Of a stretch of DNA of 64,000 nucleotides, positions 7,288 to 14,895 are shown piece after piece. The notes beneath the pieces were generated by a model. The model searched no databases and was not told where the DNA came from. It saw nothing but the letters and a program-made list of their open reading frames with translations. The DNA is taken from assembly GCA_964544475.1 (NCBI GenBank), contig CAZJBS010000004.1:1-64000 (forward strand), given 5' to 3'. The DNA is from CAZJBS01 sp964544475. GTDB taxonomy: Bacteria; CLD3; SB21. Every line of letters starts with the position of its first letter. The first letter of the stretch is position 1. Made by a program: the position numbers and the translations under genes.

Positions 7288-8148
7288 ATGCCCAGATACA
7301 TCGCTTTTCACAACGGCAAATTCATCGAAGAATCCGACCTGCGCATATCGCCTATGGACCGCGGCTTTCTGTACGGCGACGGGCTGTTTGAAACGTTGCG
7401 GGCCGTGGACCGGTCGGTGATCAGTTTCACGGACCACTGGGAGCGCCTCACGCTCGGATGCGAACGCGTGCGAATTCCGCCGCCACAAACGATGGCCGAA
7501 GTCCGGCACGCCATCGCCGAACTGCTCGTTCGTAACAACCTGCGGGACGCGGTCATTCGGTTGGCGCTCACCCGGGGCGCCACGGACCAATTCGGTTATG
7601 GTTTCTCGGACAAGCTCGTTCCAACCATCGTCATCATGGTGCGGCCGGTCAAAAAAATTCCCGAAGACCTGTACACCAAGGGTGTCGCCGTCGCCGTCAT
7701 GGAAAAAGCCCAGGCCGTTTCGGCATTCAAGACCACGAGTGCGCAGTCGTATGCGCTGGCCAAACAGGCCGCGCTGGACAAGGGATGTTACGAGTCGATC
7801 CTCGTCGGAACGCAGGGCGAAATCCTCGAGGGCACCTCGAGCAATGTGTTCCTGTGGTACCAGGGCGCTGCCTACACCCCGGCGCTTCAACTCGGCATCC
7901 TGCCGGGAATCACGCGTCAACGCGTGATTCATCTTCTGAAAACCAAACTCCATGCGCCGGTCGAAGAAACCACCCTCGATCGTAAGACGCTCTCCAGCGC
8001 CGATGAAATTTTTCTCACCAATACCAACGTTCAGATCCTGCCGGTCACCCGCGTGGAAAACCAGGTCATCAGCAACGGCCGCATAGGACCGATGACCCAA
8101 ACGCTGCTCAATGTCTTCCGTCAATCGATGGTGGAAATACTTGAATAG
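7288..8148 (+). CDS. pabC: Aminodeoxychorismate lyase-like PLP enzyme (class IV)
   Basis: 286 residues. Fold-type IV PLP enzyme. Motifs: GFLYGDGLFETLR near residue 28, the PLP lysine in AFKTTSAQSYALAKQAA, the Glu of GEILEGTSSNVF, and phosphate-binding GILPGITRQRV. The family includes 4-amino-4-deoxychorismate lyase, branched-chain aminotransferase and D-amino-acid transaminase. The overlap with pabB makes the lyase, which yields p-aminobenzoate for folate, the best call; an aminotransferase role is not excluded. Start at ATG 7288 matches the family N-terminus; the frame upstream is unsupported. No ribosome site is visible, so initiation may be leaderless or weak. Confidence 0.8.
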   Translation: MPRYIAFHNGKFIEESDLRISPMDRGFLYGDGLFETLRAVDRSVISFTDHWERLTLGCERVRIPPPQTMAEVRHAIAELLVRNNLRDAVIRLALTRGATDQFGYGFSDKLVPTIVIMVRPVKKIPEDLYTKGVAVAVMEKAQAVSAFKTTSAQSYALAKQAALDKGCYESILVGTQGEILEGTSSNVFLWYQGAAYTPALQLGILPGITRQRVIHLLKTKLHAPVEETTLDRKTLSSADEIFLTNTNVQILPVTRVENQVISNGRIGPMTQTLLNVFRQSMVEILE

Positions 8149-9502
8149 CCCGGCCATTCAGCCCCTGTCGTATGCCCCGGAACACATGCCGGAGTTGTAC
8201 GCGCGCCTGCACGGCCAGGGTCCGTCTTTTTTCCTCCATTCGTCATTGCCCGGCACACCCAACTCCCGTTATTCGTACATGGGTTGTTGCCCGCACACGC
8301 TGCTGATGTCAAAAGGCCCGCGCCTCACTGTGATCGAGGATGGAAAGACCAGCGTATTCGACGCGGATCCGTTCGATGAAGTGCAAAAACGTCTGCACGC
8401 CCGCGCCACCGCCGGGTTGCCTTTTTTTTCGGGCGGCGCCGTCGGCTACTGGGGTTACGACCTCAAAGACCGGCTGGAACGATTGCCGTCCGTGGCCGCC
8501 ACCAACGATCTGCCGGACGCCGCATGGATGTTCGTCGACGCGGTGATCGTCGCCGATTTTGAAAAACGGACGACGTTCCTATCGGGTACGCCGGACGGCA
8601 TGGCACAACTCGCCGCTGCCCTCAATACAGAACCTGTCCGGCCACAGCGGCAGTCCTTCCGCTGCACGATTTCGCCGGCGCTTTCGCGCCCGGAATACCT
8701 GGAGCGGGTGGAGCGCATCCGCCGTCATATCGCCGCAGGGGATGTGTATGAAGTCAACCTGACCCAGCGTTTCGACTTGACCGTGGACACCGACAGTCCC
8801 GCGCCCGACCTGGACATTTTCCTTTCGCTCGCCGCCGTCAGCCCTTCGCCATTCTCGGCGCTCCTCAACTTCGGCCATCTTTCCGTCATCAGCTCTTCGC
8901 CGGAACGGTTCTTGCGGGTGAGTGGCCGTCTGGCCGAAAGCCGGCCGATCAAAGGCACACGGCCCCGCCGGTTCGATTTTCACGACGATGAATCCACGTA
9001 TTTCGATCTGCTTCGCAGCGAGAAGGACCGCGCCGAGAATGTGATGATCGTGGACCTGGTCCGCAACGACCTTGGGCGCGTGGCCAAAACCGGCACGGTG
9101 AATGTGCCGGAATTGTGTGCGATCGAACCTTATGCCACCGTCTTCCAGATGGTCTCCACGATCACGGCGGAAATCGAATCCGCCCACTCAACCATGGATG
9201 CCGTCAAAGCGTGTTTCCCTCCGGGATCGATGACCGGCGCTCCCAAAATCCGCGCGATGGAAATCATCGAATCTCTCGAACCTTCCAAACGGGGCGTCTA
9301 TTCGGGCGCCCTGGGTTACATGGGGTACGACGGGAACTGCGATTTGTCGGTCATTATCCGAACATTGATTCTCGAGGGACGGAGCGGTTATTTCCAAACA
9401 GGAGGCGCCATCGTTTGGGATTCGGACGCCGAAAAGGAATACCAGGAATGCCTCGACAAAGCCGAAGGCATTCGAAAAGCATTAGAGAGAATTGAGAATT
9501 GA
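8111..9502 (+). CDS. pabB: Aminodeoxychorismate synthase component I
   Basis: 463 residues. Converts chorismate to aminodeoxychorismate with a glutamine amidotransferase partner (PabA), not seen here. The chorismate-binding domain has SRPIKGTRPRR, where the PIKGT lysine marks PabB rather than anthranilate synthase (PIAGT), followed by DRAENVMIVDLVRNDLGR, FPPGSMTGAPKIRAMEII and YSGALGYMGYDG. ATG 8111 overlaps pabC by 38 nt; a TTG at 8141 after GGTGG would reduce this to 8 nt, so the start is uncertain. The last codons (IEN-stop) lie in a GAGAATT heptamer array, which supplies the TGA. Confidence 0.92.
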   Translation: MSSVNRWWKYLNSPAIQPLSYAPEHMPELYARLHGQGPSFFLHSSLPGTPNSRYSYMGCCPHTLLMSKGPRLTVIEDGKTSVFDADPFDEVQKRLHARATAGLPFFSGGAVGYWGYDLKDRLERLPSVAATNDLPDAAWMFVDAVIVADFEKRTTFLSGTPDGMAQLAAALNTEPVRPQRQSFRCTISPALSRPEYLERVERIRRHIAAGDVYEVNLTQRFDLTVDTDSPAPDLDIFLSLAAVSPSPFSALLNFGHLSVISSSPERFLRVSGRLAESRPIKGTRPRRFDFHDDESTYFDLLRSEKDRAENVMIVDLVRNDLGRVAKTGTVNVPELCAIEPYATVFQMVSTITAEIESAHSTMDAVKACFPPGSMTGAPKIRAMEIIESLEPSKRGVYSGALGYMGYDGNCDLSVIIRTLILEGRSGYFQTGGAIVWDSDAEKEYQECLDKAEGIRKALERIEN

Positions 9503-9530
9503 GAATTGAGAATTGAAAATATTGAGAATT
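9487..9530. repeat. GAGAATT heptamer tandem array at the pabB 3' end
   Basis: Four perfect GAGAATT units in tandem (9487-9514), then GAAAATATT and one more GAGAATT (9524-9530). The first two units encode the pabB C-terminus and its stop codon. Confidence 0.9.
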
Positions 9531-9615
9531 GGAAGCTCTCTCAAAATAGTTGCCTTAGTTCCTCTCTGTCCTTTTGGAGGAGGGTCAGCGAAGCATTCGC
9601 AGGGACGAATCGGTC

Positions 9616-9727
9616 GGTAATCCCCTCGTTGGTTGTCACACCCGCGTAAGCGGGTGTCTCCGTGCATCATGAAGGCTCCCGCTTTCCCTTCGACTTTGCT
9701 CAGGGCATGCGCCGGAGCGACAGGCTC
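9616..9727 (+). repeat. 112-bp palindromic dispersed element, copy A
   Basis: Matches 26562-26673 on the opposite strand over 112 bp with four mismatches by eye. It contains three stems: ACACCCGC-GTAA-GCGGGTGT, an outer GCTCC...GGAGC stem, and an inner CCCT...AGGG. It encodes no evident protein, so it fits a REP/MITE-like intergenic repeat. Confidence 0.85.
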
Positions 9728-9853
9728 TTTCTTTTCTTGCGCCTAAAACCGTACCACACACTAACTCTATCCTGTCACTTTCCTGCGACAATAGAGCTGT
9801 CCGCGCTGTCGGATTCCCACGACAAACCCATCACCCCACCCTCTTGATCGGCC

Positions 9854-9869
9854 TTTCAAGTACTTGAAA
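9854..9869. promoter_or_regulatory. Perfect 16-bp palindrome, candidate operator
   Basis: TTTCAAGTACTTGAAA is fully self-complementary and lies 108 nt upstream of the receiver-like gene at 9978. No partner regulator is known. Confidence 0.35.
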
Positions 9870-9977
9870 ATACTTACCTGATACCGCCATTCCGACGGTG
9901 GCATGGAGGTTGTAATACTCCTCCGTGTCCAAAATTCCACCCACTGCTCAAGAACATACATCCGGAGTATTTTCGGC

Positions 9978-10196
9978 GTGCACACGAGGATTCTGATTCT
10001 TAATGAGAATATCGACGCCTTGTCGGCCATCCGACATGTGCTGGCAAAGGAAGGATGTGAAGTGATCACGGCCACCAACTGGGAAACCGCCGTCAAACTG
10101 GTCTCCAATCTCGACATCGATTATGTCATGCTGGACGCTCGCGGGGAGGAAGCGATTGCGTTGATGCAGGACGCGTCCCGGTTGAAAAGACCATGA
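9978..10196 (+). CDS. Truncated response-regulator receiver-like protein
   Basis: 72 residues from a GTG start at 9978 (GGAG 10 nt upstream). The sequence RILILNENIDALSAIRHVLAKEGCEV...IDYVMLDARGEEAI matches the first half of a CheY-like receiver: beta1 with a degraded acidic pair (ENID in place of DD) and the phospho-acceptor-like Asp in VMLDARG. The second half with the conserved Thr/Ser and Lys is missing, and no output domain follows. Its TGA overlaps the next start (ATGA at 10193), suggesting coupled translation with the outer-membrane protein. It is either a remnant or a small non-phosphorylated binding protein. Confidence 0.55.
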   Translation: MHTRILILNENIDALSAIRHVLAKEGCEVITATNWETAVKLVSNLDIDYVMLDARGEEAIALMQDASRLKRP

Positions 10197-11413
10197 ACGT
10201 GATACCCGAAAATCAAACCATGAGCCGTATGCGACCTTTACAAAATACGTTTCTCCTGTTGGCGCTGTTGGCTGTCCCGGCCGTCGCGCAGTCGGACCAG
10301 ACCGCCGACTACATCAATTCGCTGTTCTTTCACAACCGCCTGGCCGTGGTCCGCACCAGTTATGACCGGTGGCAGAGCCTGACGTCAACCTATTACCCGG
10401 ACAAACATCCGTGGGAACTCAACAGCCATTTCTATTCCGCCATGAATGATTTCAATTACGGCAAGGACAAGGACGGCCATAGTGTTTCGCCGATGATGCT
10501 GGGTTATGCCTTTGGCTTTCCCGTCTTCGGATTTTATTTCCTGGGCTACACGACGGACTTTGGCAATTTTTTCCGCAAACCATCCAAAGAATCGCCCGGT
10601 TATTTCAAAGCCGCTACCGTGGGCGCCAATGTGGACCTGACGTACGCGACGCTGCAGGGCGATGCCACGTTCTCCAACAACACCGTGACGTTCTTCACGA
10701 AGACGTATGTGCCGTCCGTCAAAACGTTCATCGGTCTGGGCCTGAGCACCTACCGCCTGTCCACGCCGCTCGCCGCCGCCGAAGCCCCGGCCGGTTCCGG
10801 TCGCACCACGGCGGCCTCCACACCAAGACAGATTGTACGCGGCGGCGCTTATGCGACGGACATGATCCAGGCCGGCACGTCCATCGTCAGGTACTTCAAC
10901 GTCGGTTTCCGTTACCTTCGCCTGGTGCAGGCGCGGTATGTGCCGAATATCTCGACCGCCTGGCATCAATTCCGCAACGTCGAAGAGTGGGAGCACATGA
11001 CGTACGACGCGGAACTCTTCTTCGAATCTCGCAGTCAGACGCTTTCGAAAACGCTGTCACCGAAAGACTACGAAGCGCGCGTCGTGGTTTACTACATGTT
11101 CGATGAAACGCTCGTCAGCGAAAAAGTCGGCAAAAAAGGCGTGGTCGGCCGTCCGGCGGCCTTCCTGGGCCTCAGCTACAAATCGGAAGAAAATGGTTTC
11201 ACCGGCAGCATCCCGACCCAAAGCGGCAAAGTCTACACCGGACAGGACGGCATCGGGTGGGAAATCGGCGTCGGCCTGCGCGTGCTGGGATTGAAACAAT
11301 TCGGATTCCAGGAAGACAGCTACGTCAAATTGAGCTATTTCAGAAACTATAGCCAGTACTTCGAACGCTATCCGGGACTGCGAAGCGGCATTAAGTTCAG
11401 AGTGCTGTTATAA
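10193..11413 (+). CDS. Probable outer-membrane beta-barrel protein, unknown function
   Basis: 406 residues from the ATG that overlaps the upstream stop codon; ATG 10220 (MSRMRPLQ...) is an alternative that gives a standard signal peptide ending AVAQ. The mature part alternates aromatic and polar residues (FFTKTYVP, YFNVGFRYLRL, ARVVVYYMF, SYVKLSYFRNYSQYF) and ends in a beta-strand finishing FRVLL, typical of a barrel. No family is recognised. It is followed after 25 nt by the propeller gene and probably shares its operon. Confidence 0.6.
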   Translation: MNVIPENQTMSRMRPLQNTFLLLALLAVPAVAQSDQTADYINSLFFHNRLAVVRTSYDRWQSLTSTYYPDKHPWELNSHFYSAMNDFNYGKDKDGHSVSPMMLGYAFGFPVFGFYFLGYTTDFGNFFRKPSKESPGYFKAATVGANVDLTYATLQGDATFSNNTVTFFTKTYVPSVKTFIGLGLSTYRLSTPLAAAEAPAGSGRTTAASTPRQIVRGGAYATDMIQAGTSIVRYFNVGFRYLRLVQARYVPNISTAWHQFRNVEEWEHMTYDAELFFESRSQTLSKTLSPKDYEARVVVYYMFDETLVSEKVGKKGVVGRPAAFLGLSYKSEENGFTGSIPTQSGKVYTGQDGIGWEIGVGLRVLGLKQFGFQEDSYVKLSYFRNYSQYFERYPGLRSGIKFRVLL

Positions 11414-11438
11414 ACCAACTAAAACAAGGAGAGAGGTC

Positions 11439-13868
11439 ATGAAAATGTCCATTCCACACGTCGTGCGCGGATTTCTCGCGGCGACATGGGCTCTTGCGCT
11501 GGCCATGCCGGTTTTGGCCGGGGACGACTACACCAAAGCCACGCCCGCGTGGCAGTACAAAGGAAAAAAGAAACTGGACAATTTCATGGAAGTCCTGGAC
11601 GGCAAAGGCCTGTTCACCCGAGACGGAGATTATCTTACCGTGATCGATCCGGCGAGCGGAACCGTCAAGTGGGAAAAGAAACTCGAAGGATTCAAGGACA
11701 AGGCATTCCGCATCGTGTGGAATGGCAATATGTACATCTACGGCACGAAAAAAGAAATGGTGGCGCTCAATTTGTCCGATGGATCGGAAAAATACCGCCT
11801 CGCCGTCAACAAGGATGTTGATCCCACGGAGTATGTTGACTACATCAACACAACCTATGGCGCTCTTCTCATCTATCAGGATGCGGTCGCTTTTTACGAC
11901 CTGACCGACGGCAAGGAACTGTGGGTACGCAAGGACAAGAACATGACCCGCGGCAGCTACACCTTCTTTGGGAATGGCAACTTCCTCGCCTTCTATTCCA
12001 AGGAAGTGCACATGGTCGACTATAAAACCGGCCAAACGATCTGGAAGCGCAATGATTCCGGTTTCACACCCGGTGGCTACAATCTTCTCGCCAGCGGCAA
12101 TTTCCTGATATTCTATGCCAAAGACGTTCAACTGGTGGATTTCAATTCCGGCAACACGGTCTACAGCGCCAAAGAACCCGCGACCGACAAGTTGCGGTAT
12201 TCATGGGCGGTGCGCTCCAAAGACCCCAACGCCCCGGTGGTTTTGTTCCTGAACAAGCGCACGGCTCTGGTCAATAGCAAAGACGGTCGTGAACTCTGGT
12301 CGTCGCCGTCCAGGGGAAGCGAAGAGCTCGGCGGGCCAAAGACCGACAATTCCTGCGCCACCTTCATCGCCAACTCGGTCGTGGTTTTTCTGGAAAAGCA
12401 GGTCGTGGGCGTCAACCTGACCTCCGGACAGGTCATGTGGACGGAAGACGTCAAGGATAAGGATGATATCGGGCAGGCGGACGCGTACGCCGTGTCGGAC
12501 GACCAGGGCATCGAAACCGGCGGCGCGATCATTCTGAACGGCGCGTGCCTGATGTTCGACGGGGAGGGGAAGAAACTGTGGCGCACCGCCGACAACACCC
12601 TCGTCGGCCAGGTGTGCAAGATCGTCAAGCTGGACGAATCGGACTATATGTTCGTAACCGGCAAACGGGCTTTCCTGATGACCGCCAAAGATCTCGGCGT
12701 GCACATGTACCGCATGAGCATGAAAGACGGAACCGTCAAGTACCATGCCCAGACCCGCGCCGGATGGTCCAGCGTAATCGGCCGTAACGCCAAAACGACT
12801 TTTGAAGGCGTCGCCGCCGGACCTTTCATCTACAAAGACATGGACATGGCCATTCTGATGACCAATATGGGCACGAACGTTTTCAGATTGTCGGACGGTA
12901 AATTTCTGAAAGACGGCAAGTGGATCGAAACGCCGATCGGGAAGTGGAACACCGACTTTACGCTCGACAAAAATCTGATGTACATGTGGACGTACACGCC
13001 GCCGGTGCAGGGCGCCAATATCGTCAACATCTACGCGAATGCTTTTGCGTCCATGCGAAATACGACATTCTCCAATCTCAATCCCGACCCCATCGTGACG
13101 GGCGACATGCTCTATCTGGCGGGCGATGAAAAAGTGTGGGCGGTCGACTTGAAAACCGGCAAGAAAATGTGGGAAACAAAAACCGGCGGGCCGGTTGTCC
13201 GCCTGCCATTCTCGCGCGGCATGATTTACCAGAATGGCGTCGTGTATTGCCGGACGGGCATCTACCTTGATCAGAACATTCTCGAAGGGTCGCGCCTCGA
13301 AAAACCGGCTGTCTACGCCGACAAAGGGGATTTCGGATTTGTGGCCGTCGACGCCAAATCGGGCAAAGTGCTCTGGAAAGTCCAGGACTTTGACAAAGCC
13401 GACCCGGAATACCTGGTCGACATGATCACCGACGAGGCGCTGGCCAAACAGAGCGAGAAGAGCAACTGCAAACTCAAGAACCTCAAGATCGGTTTTGTGA
13501 ATCTGATGATCGACCGCCCGACGTACCGCCTCATGGGCGGCGGCGACGGCATGGCCGGCATCACCGGCGACGTGGCCAATCCGTGCAAGTCGTCCTGGAA
13601 GATCAAGGACGGTTTCGACAAAGCCTGGGCCGCCGAGAATCTTTCGACCGGCCAGTCCGCCATTGTCACCTTCATCGATAACATCGGCCGCGTGGTCATT
13701 TGTTCGAACAACAATATCTATTTGTTCGATGAAAAGACACAATCGGTGAAATGGAAAGCGAAACGTGAAGGCGGCGACGTCACCGTGCCATTCAAATTGT
13801 CCGAAAAGAACGGCTTGATCATGGACATTGACGGCAAGGAAATGACGGCCTACCGCGTCAACGATTGA
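11439..13868 (+). CDS. Secreted PQQ-type beta-propeller protein
   Basis: 809 residues with signal peptide (about 1-27, ends VLAG) and AAGGAGAG ribosome site. Many blades carry the PQQ-like pattern (L.VIDPASGTVKWEKKL, MVALNLSDGSEKYRL, VWAVDLKTGKKMWETKTGG, FVAVDAKSGKVLWKV), the G.(x)W motif of seven- or eight-bladed propellers. No quinoprotein-dehydrogenase catalytic residues or CXXC were recognised, so it is more likely a scaffold or binding propeller, periplasmic or surface-associated, than an enzyme. About 800 residues allow two propellers. No T9SS tail. Confidence 0.75.
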   Translation: MKMSIPHVVRGFLAATWALALAMPVLAGDDYTKATPAWQYKGKKKLDNFMEVLDGKGLFTRDGDYLTVIDPASGTVKWEKKLEGFKDKAFRIVWNGNMYIYGTKKEMVALNLSDGSEKYRLAVNKDVDPTEYVDYINTTYGALLIYQDAVAFYDLTDGKELWVRKDKNMTRGSYTFFGNGNFLAFYSKEVHMVDYKTGQTIWKRNDSGFTPGGYNLLASGNFLIFYAKDVQLVDFNSGNTVYSAKEPATDKLRYSWAVRSKDPNAPVVLFLNKRTALVNSKDGRELWSSPSRGSEELGGPKTDNSCATFIANSVVVFLEKQVVGVNLTSGQVMWTEDVKDKDDIGQADAYAVSDDQGIETGGAIILNGACLMFDGEGKKLWRTADNTLVGQVCKIVKLDESDYMFVTGKRAFLMTAKDLGVHMYRMSMKDGTVKYHAQTRAGWSSVIGRNAKTTFEGVAAGPFIYKDMDMAILMTNMGTNVFRLSDGKFLKDGKWIETPIGKWNTDFTLDKNLMYMWTYTPPVQGANIVNIYANAFASMRNTTFSNLNPDPIVTGDMLYLAGDEKVWAVDLKTGKKMWETKTGGPVVRLPFSRGMIYQNGVVYCRTGIYLDQNILEGSRLEKPAVYADKGDFGFVAVDAKSGKVLWKVQDFDKADPEYLVDMITDEALAKQSEKSNCKLKNLKIGFVNLMIDRPTYRLMGGGDGMAGITGDVANPCKSSWKIKDGFDKAWAAENLSTGQSAIVTFIDNIGRVVICSNNNIYLFDEKTQSVKWKAKREGGDVTVPFKLSEKNGLIMDIDGKEMTAYRVND

Positions 13869-13973
13869 CGTGAATCAGGAAATGAAGCAAATTTTTCGGT
13901 TCCATCTCCGTGCAAACGGGGAAACAAAATAACGTATCCGGTTCTTAACTAACACAAGAGAGTGGAGGAATGT

Positions 13974-14810
13974 ATGAAAAAGCTCAATGTACTCTTATTG
14001 TCACTGGCTGTGGCAACCTTTGTCGTCTTCAATAGTTGCGGAGATGACAAATCGGGCGGAGGAACGAAGAATTTTGGTTCGCAGGCGGAGGCAGATGCGG
14101 CCGTACAGACAAATCAGGTTTACATACTTTCAACAATCACAACGGCAGTCGCCACGGCTGAACTCGCAACCGATTTCAATGGGAATTTTGGAATGGGCGG
14201 CTTTGCCAAACCACGTCAAGGGCAACAGCGAAGAACCTCGGGCGGGGGGTACAATTCTGGAACAGGTTGGTGGACTTTTGATACCACAGGCACGGATGCT
14301 TACGGCGACTTCAGCTATAGTTTTCAACTCCGCTTCACACCCCGAGGAACAGACGGCCTGCCGACAACTTCCACCGACCGGATGGAATATGGTTTTGATG
14401 TATCAATGGATATGGATGAGGACAACAGCACTCTCACTTTTGACTATGCCGGCGATATGGATATGACCGGAGTGTCCGGGTACAACGCGGGCACCGGAAA
14501 TGCAACCGTTAACGGAAATTGGAATTATGAAATCGGGGTTGTCACAACAAGTGGACAGACCTACACGTTCGAATATCTCTATGCCATTGATTACAATGCC
14601 CTGGTCATCTCCCCAACGGCTCAATATGAAATGCAGAGCGGTTCCATCGGTTTCACGTTGCGTTATGATATCACGCCCAATATTCAGGGCTTCGATGAGT
14701 ACAACGTTGCAGGTACGATTACTTTCGACGGTACGCGATATGCCGATTTGGAGTTTGGCGGCTACCATTACATAATTGATTTGCTAAATCACACGATCAC
14801 GCCGGCGTAA
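13974..14810 (+). CDS. Lipoprotein of unknown function
   Basis: 278 residues. Start at ATG 13974 with GTGGAGG upstream. The lipobox VFNSC puts the lipidated Cys at about residue 22, followed by GDD. The remainder is Gly/Thr/Tyr/Asp-rich with alternating short strands (YGFDVSMDMDEDNSTLTFDYAG, FGGYHYIIDLLNHTI), suggesting a beta-sandwich or barrel. No family recognised. Gene is followed by a strong terminator closing the 9978-14810 unit. Confidence 0.65.
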   Translation: MKKLNVLLLSLAVATFVVFNSCGDDKSGGGTKNFGSQAEADAAVQTNQVYILSTITTAVATAELATDFNGNFGMGGFAKPRQGQQRRTSGGGYNSGTGWWTFDTTGTDAYGDFSYSFQLRFTPRGTDGLPTTSTDRMEYGFDVSMDMDEDNSTLTFDYAGDMDMTGVSGYNAGTGNATVNGNWNYEIGVVTTSGQTYTFEYLYAIDYNALVISPTAQYEMQSGSIGFTLRYDITPNIQGFDEYNVAGTITFDGTRYADLEFGGYHYIIDLLNHTITPA

Positions 14811-14841
14811 GGCCCTAAAGTACAGTCCTGGAAAAGAAGAG

Positions 14842-14876
14842 AAACGGGATGCCACTAATCATCCCGTTTTTTTTTT
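14842..14876 (+). terminator. Rho-independent terminator after the lipoprotein gene
   Basis: A 10-bp perfect stem AAACGGGATG / CATCCCGTTT with an 8-nt loop is followed by a T run to 14876. Confidence 0.92.
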
Positions 14877-14895
14877 CATACAGCAGATTGTTTGT

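Larger units (their letters stand above)
9503..9977. other. Repeat-rich spacer downstream of pabB
   Basis: No gene seen in 475 nt. It holds the end of the heptamer array, a GCGAA-GCA-TTCGC hairpin near 9590, the 112-bp palindromic element at 9616-9727, and a perfect 16-bp palindrome TTTCAAGTACTTGAAA at 9854-9869 that could be an operator for the downstream gene. Confidence 0.6.

Noticed and set aside
9487..9530. CRISPR-like repeats
   Set aside because: Units are 7 nt, directly adjacent with no spacers, and no cas gene is present.
12201..13742. 513-codon open frame on the minus strand
   Set aside because: It lies wholly inside the plus-strand propeller gene, shows no ribosome site, signal peptide or known motif, and is explained by GC-rich codon bias on the opposite strand.
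10193..14810. Quinoprotein alcohol/glucose dehydrogenase in the propeller gene
   Set aside because: The W-motif blades are there, but no PQQ-binding or catalytic residues or adjacent cytochrome were recognised, so enzyme activity is not claimed.
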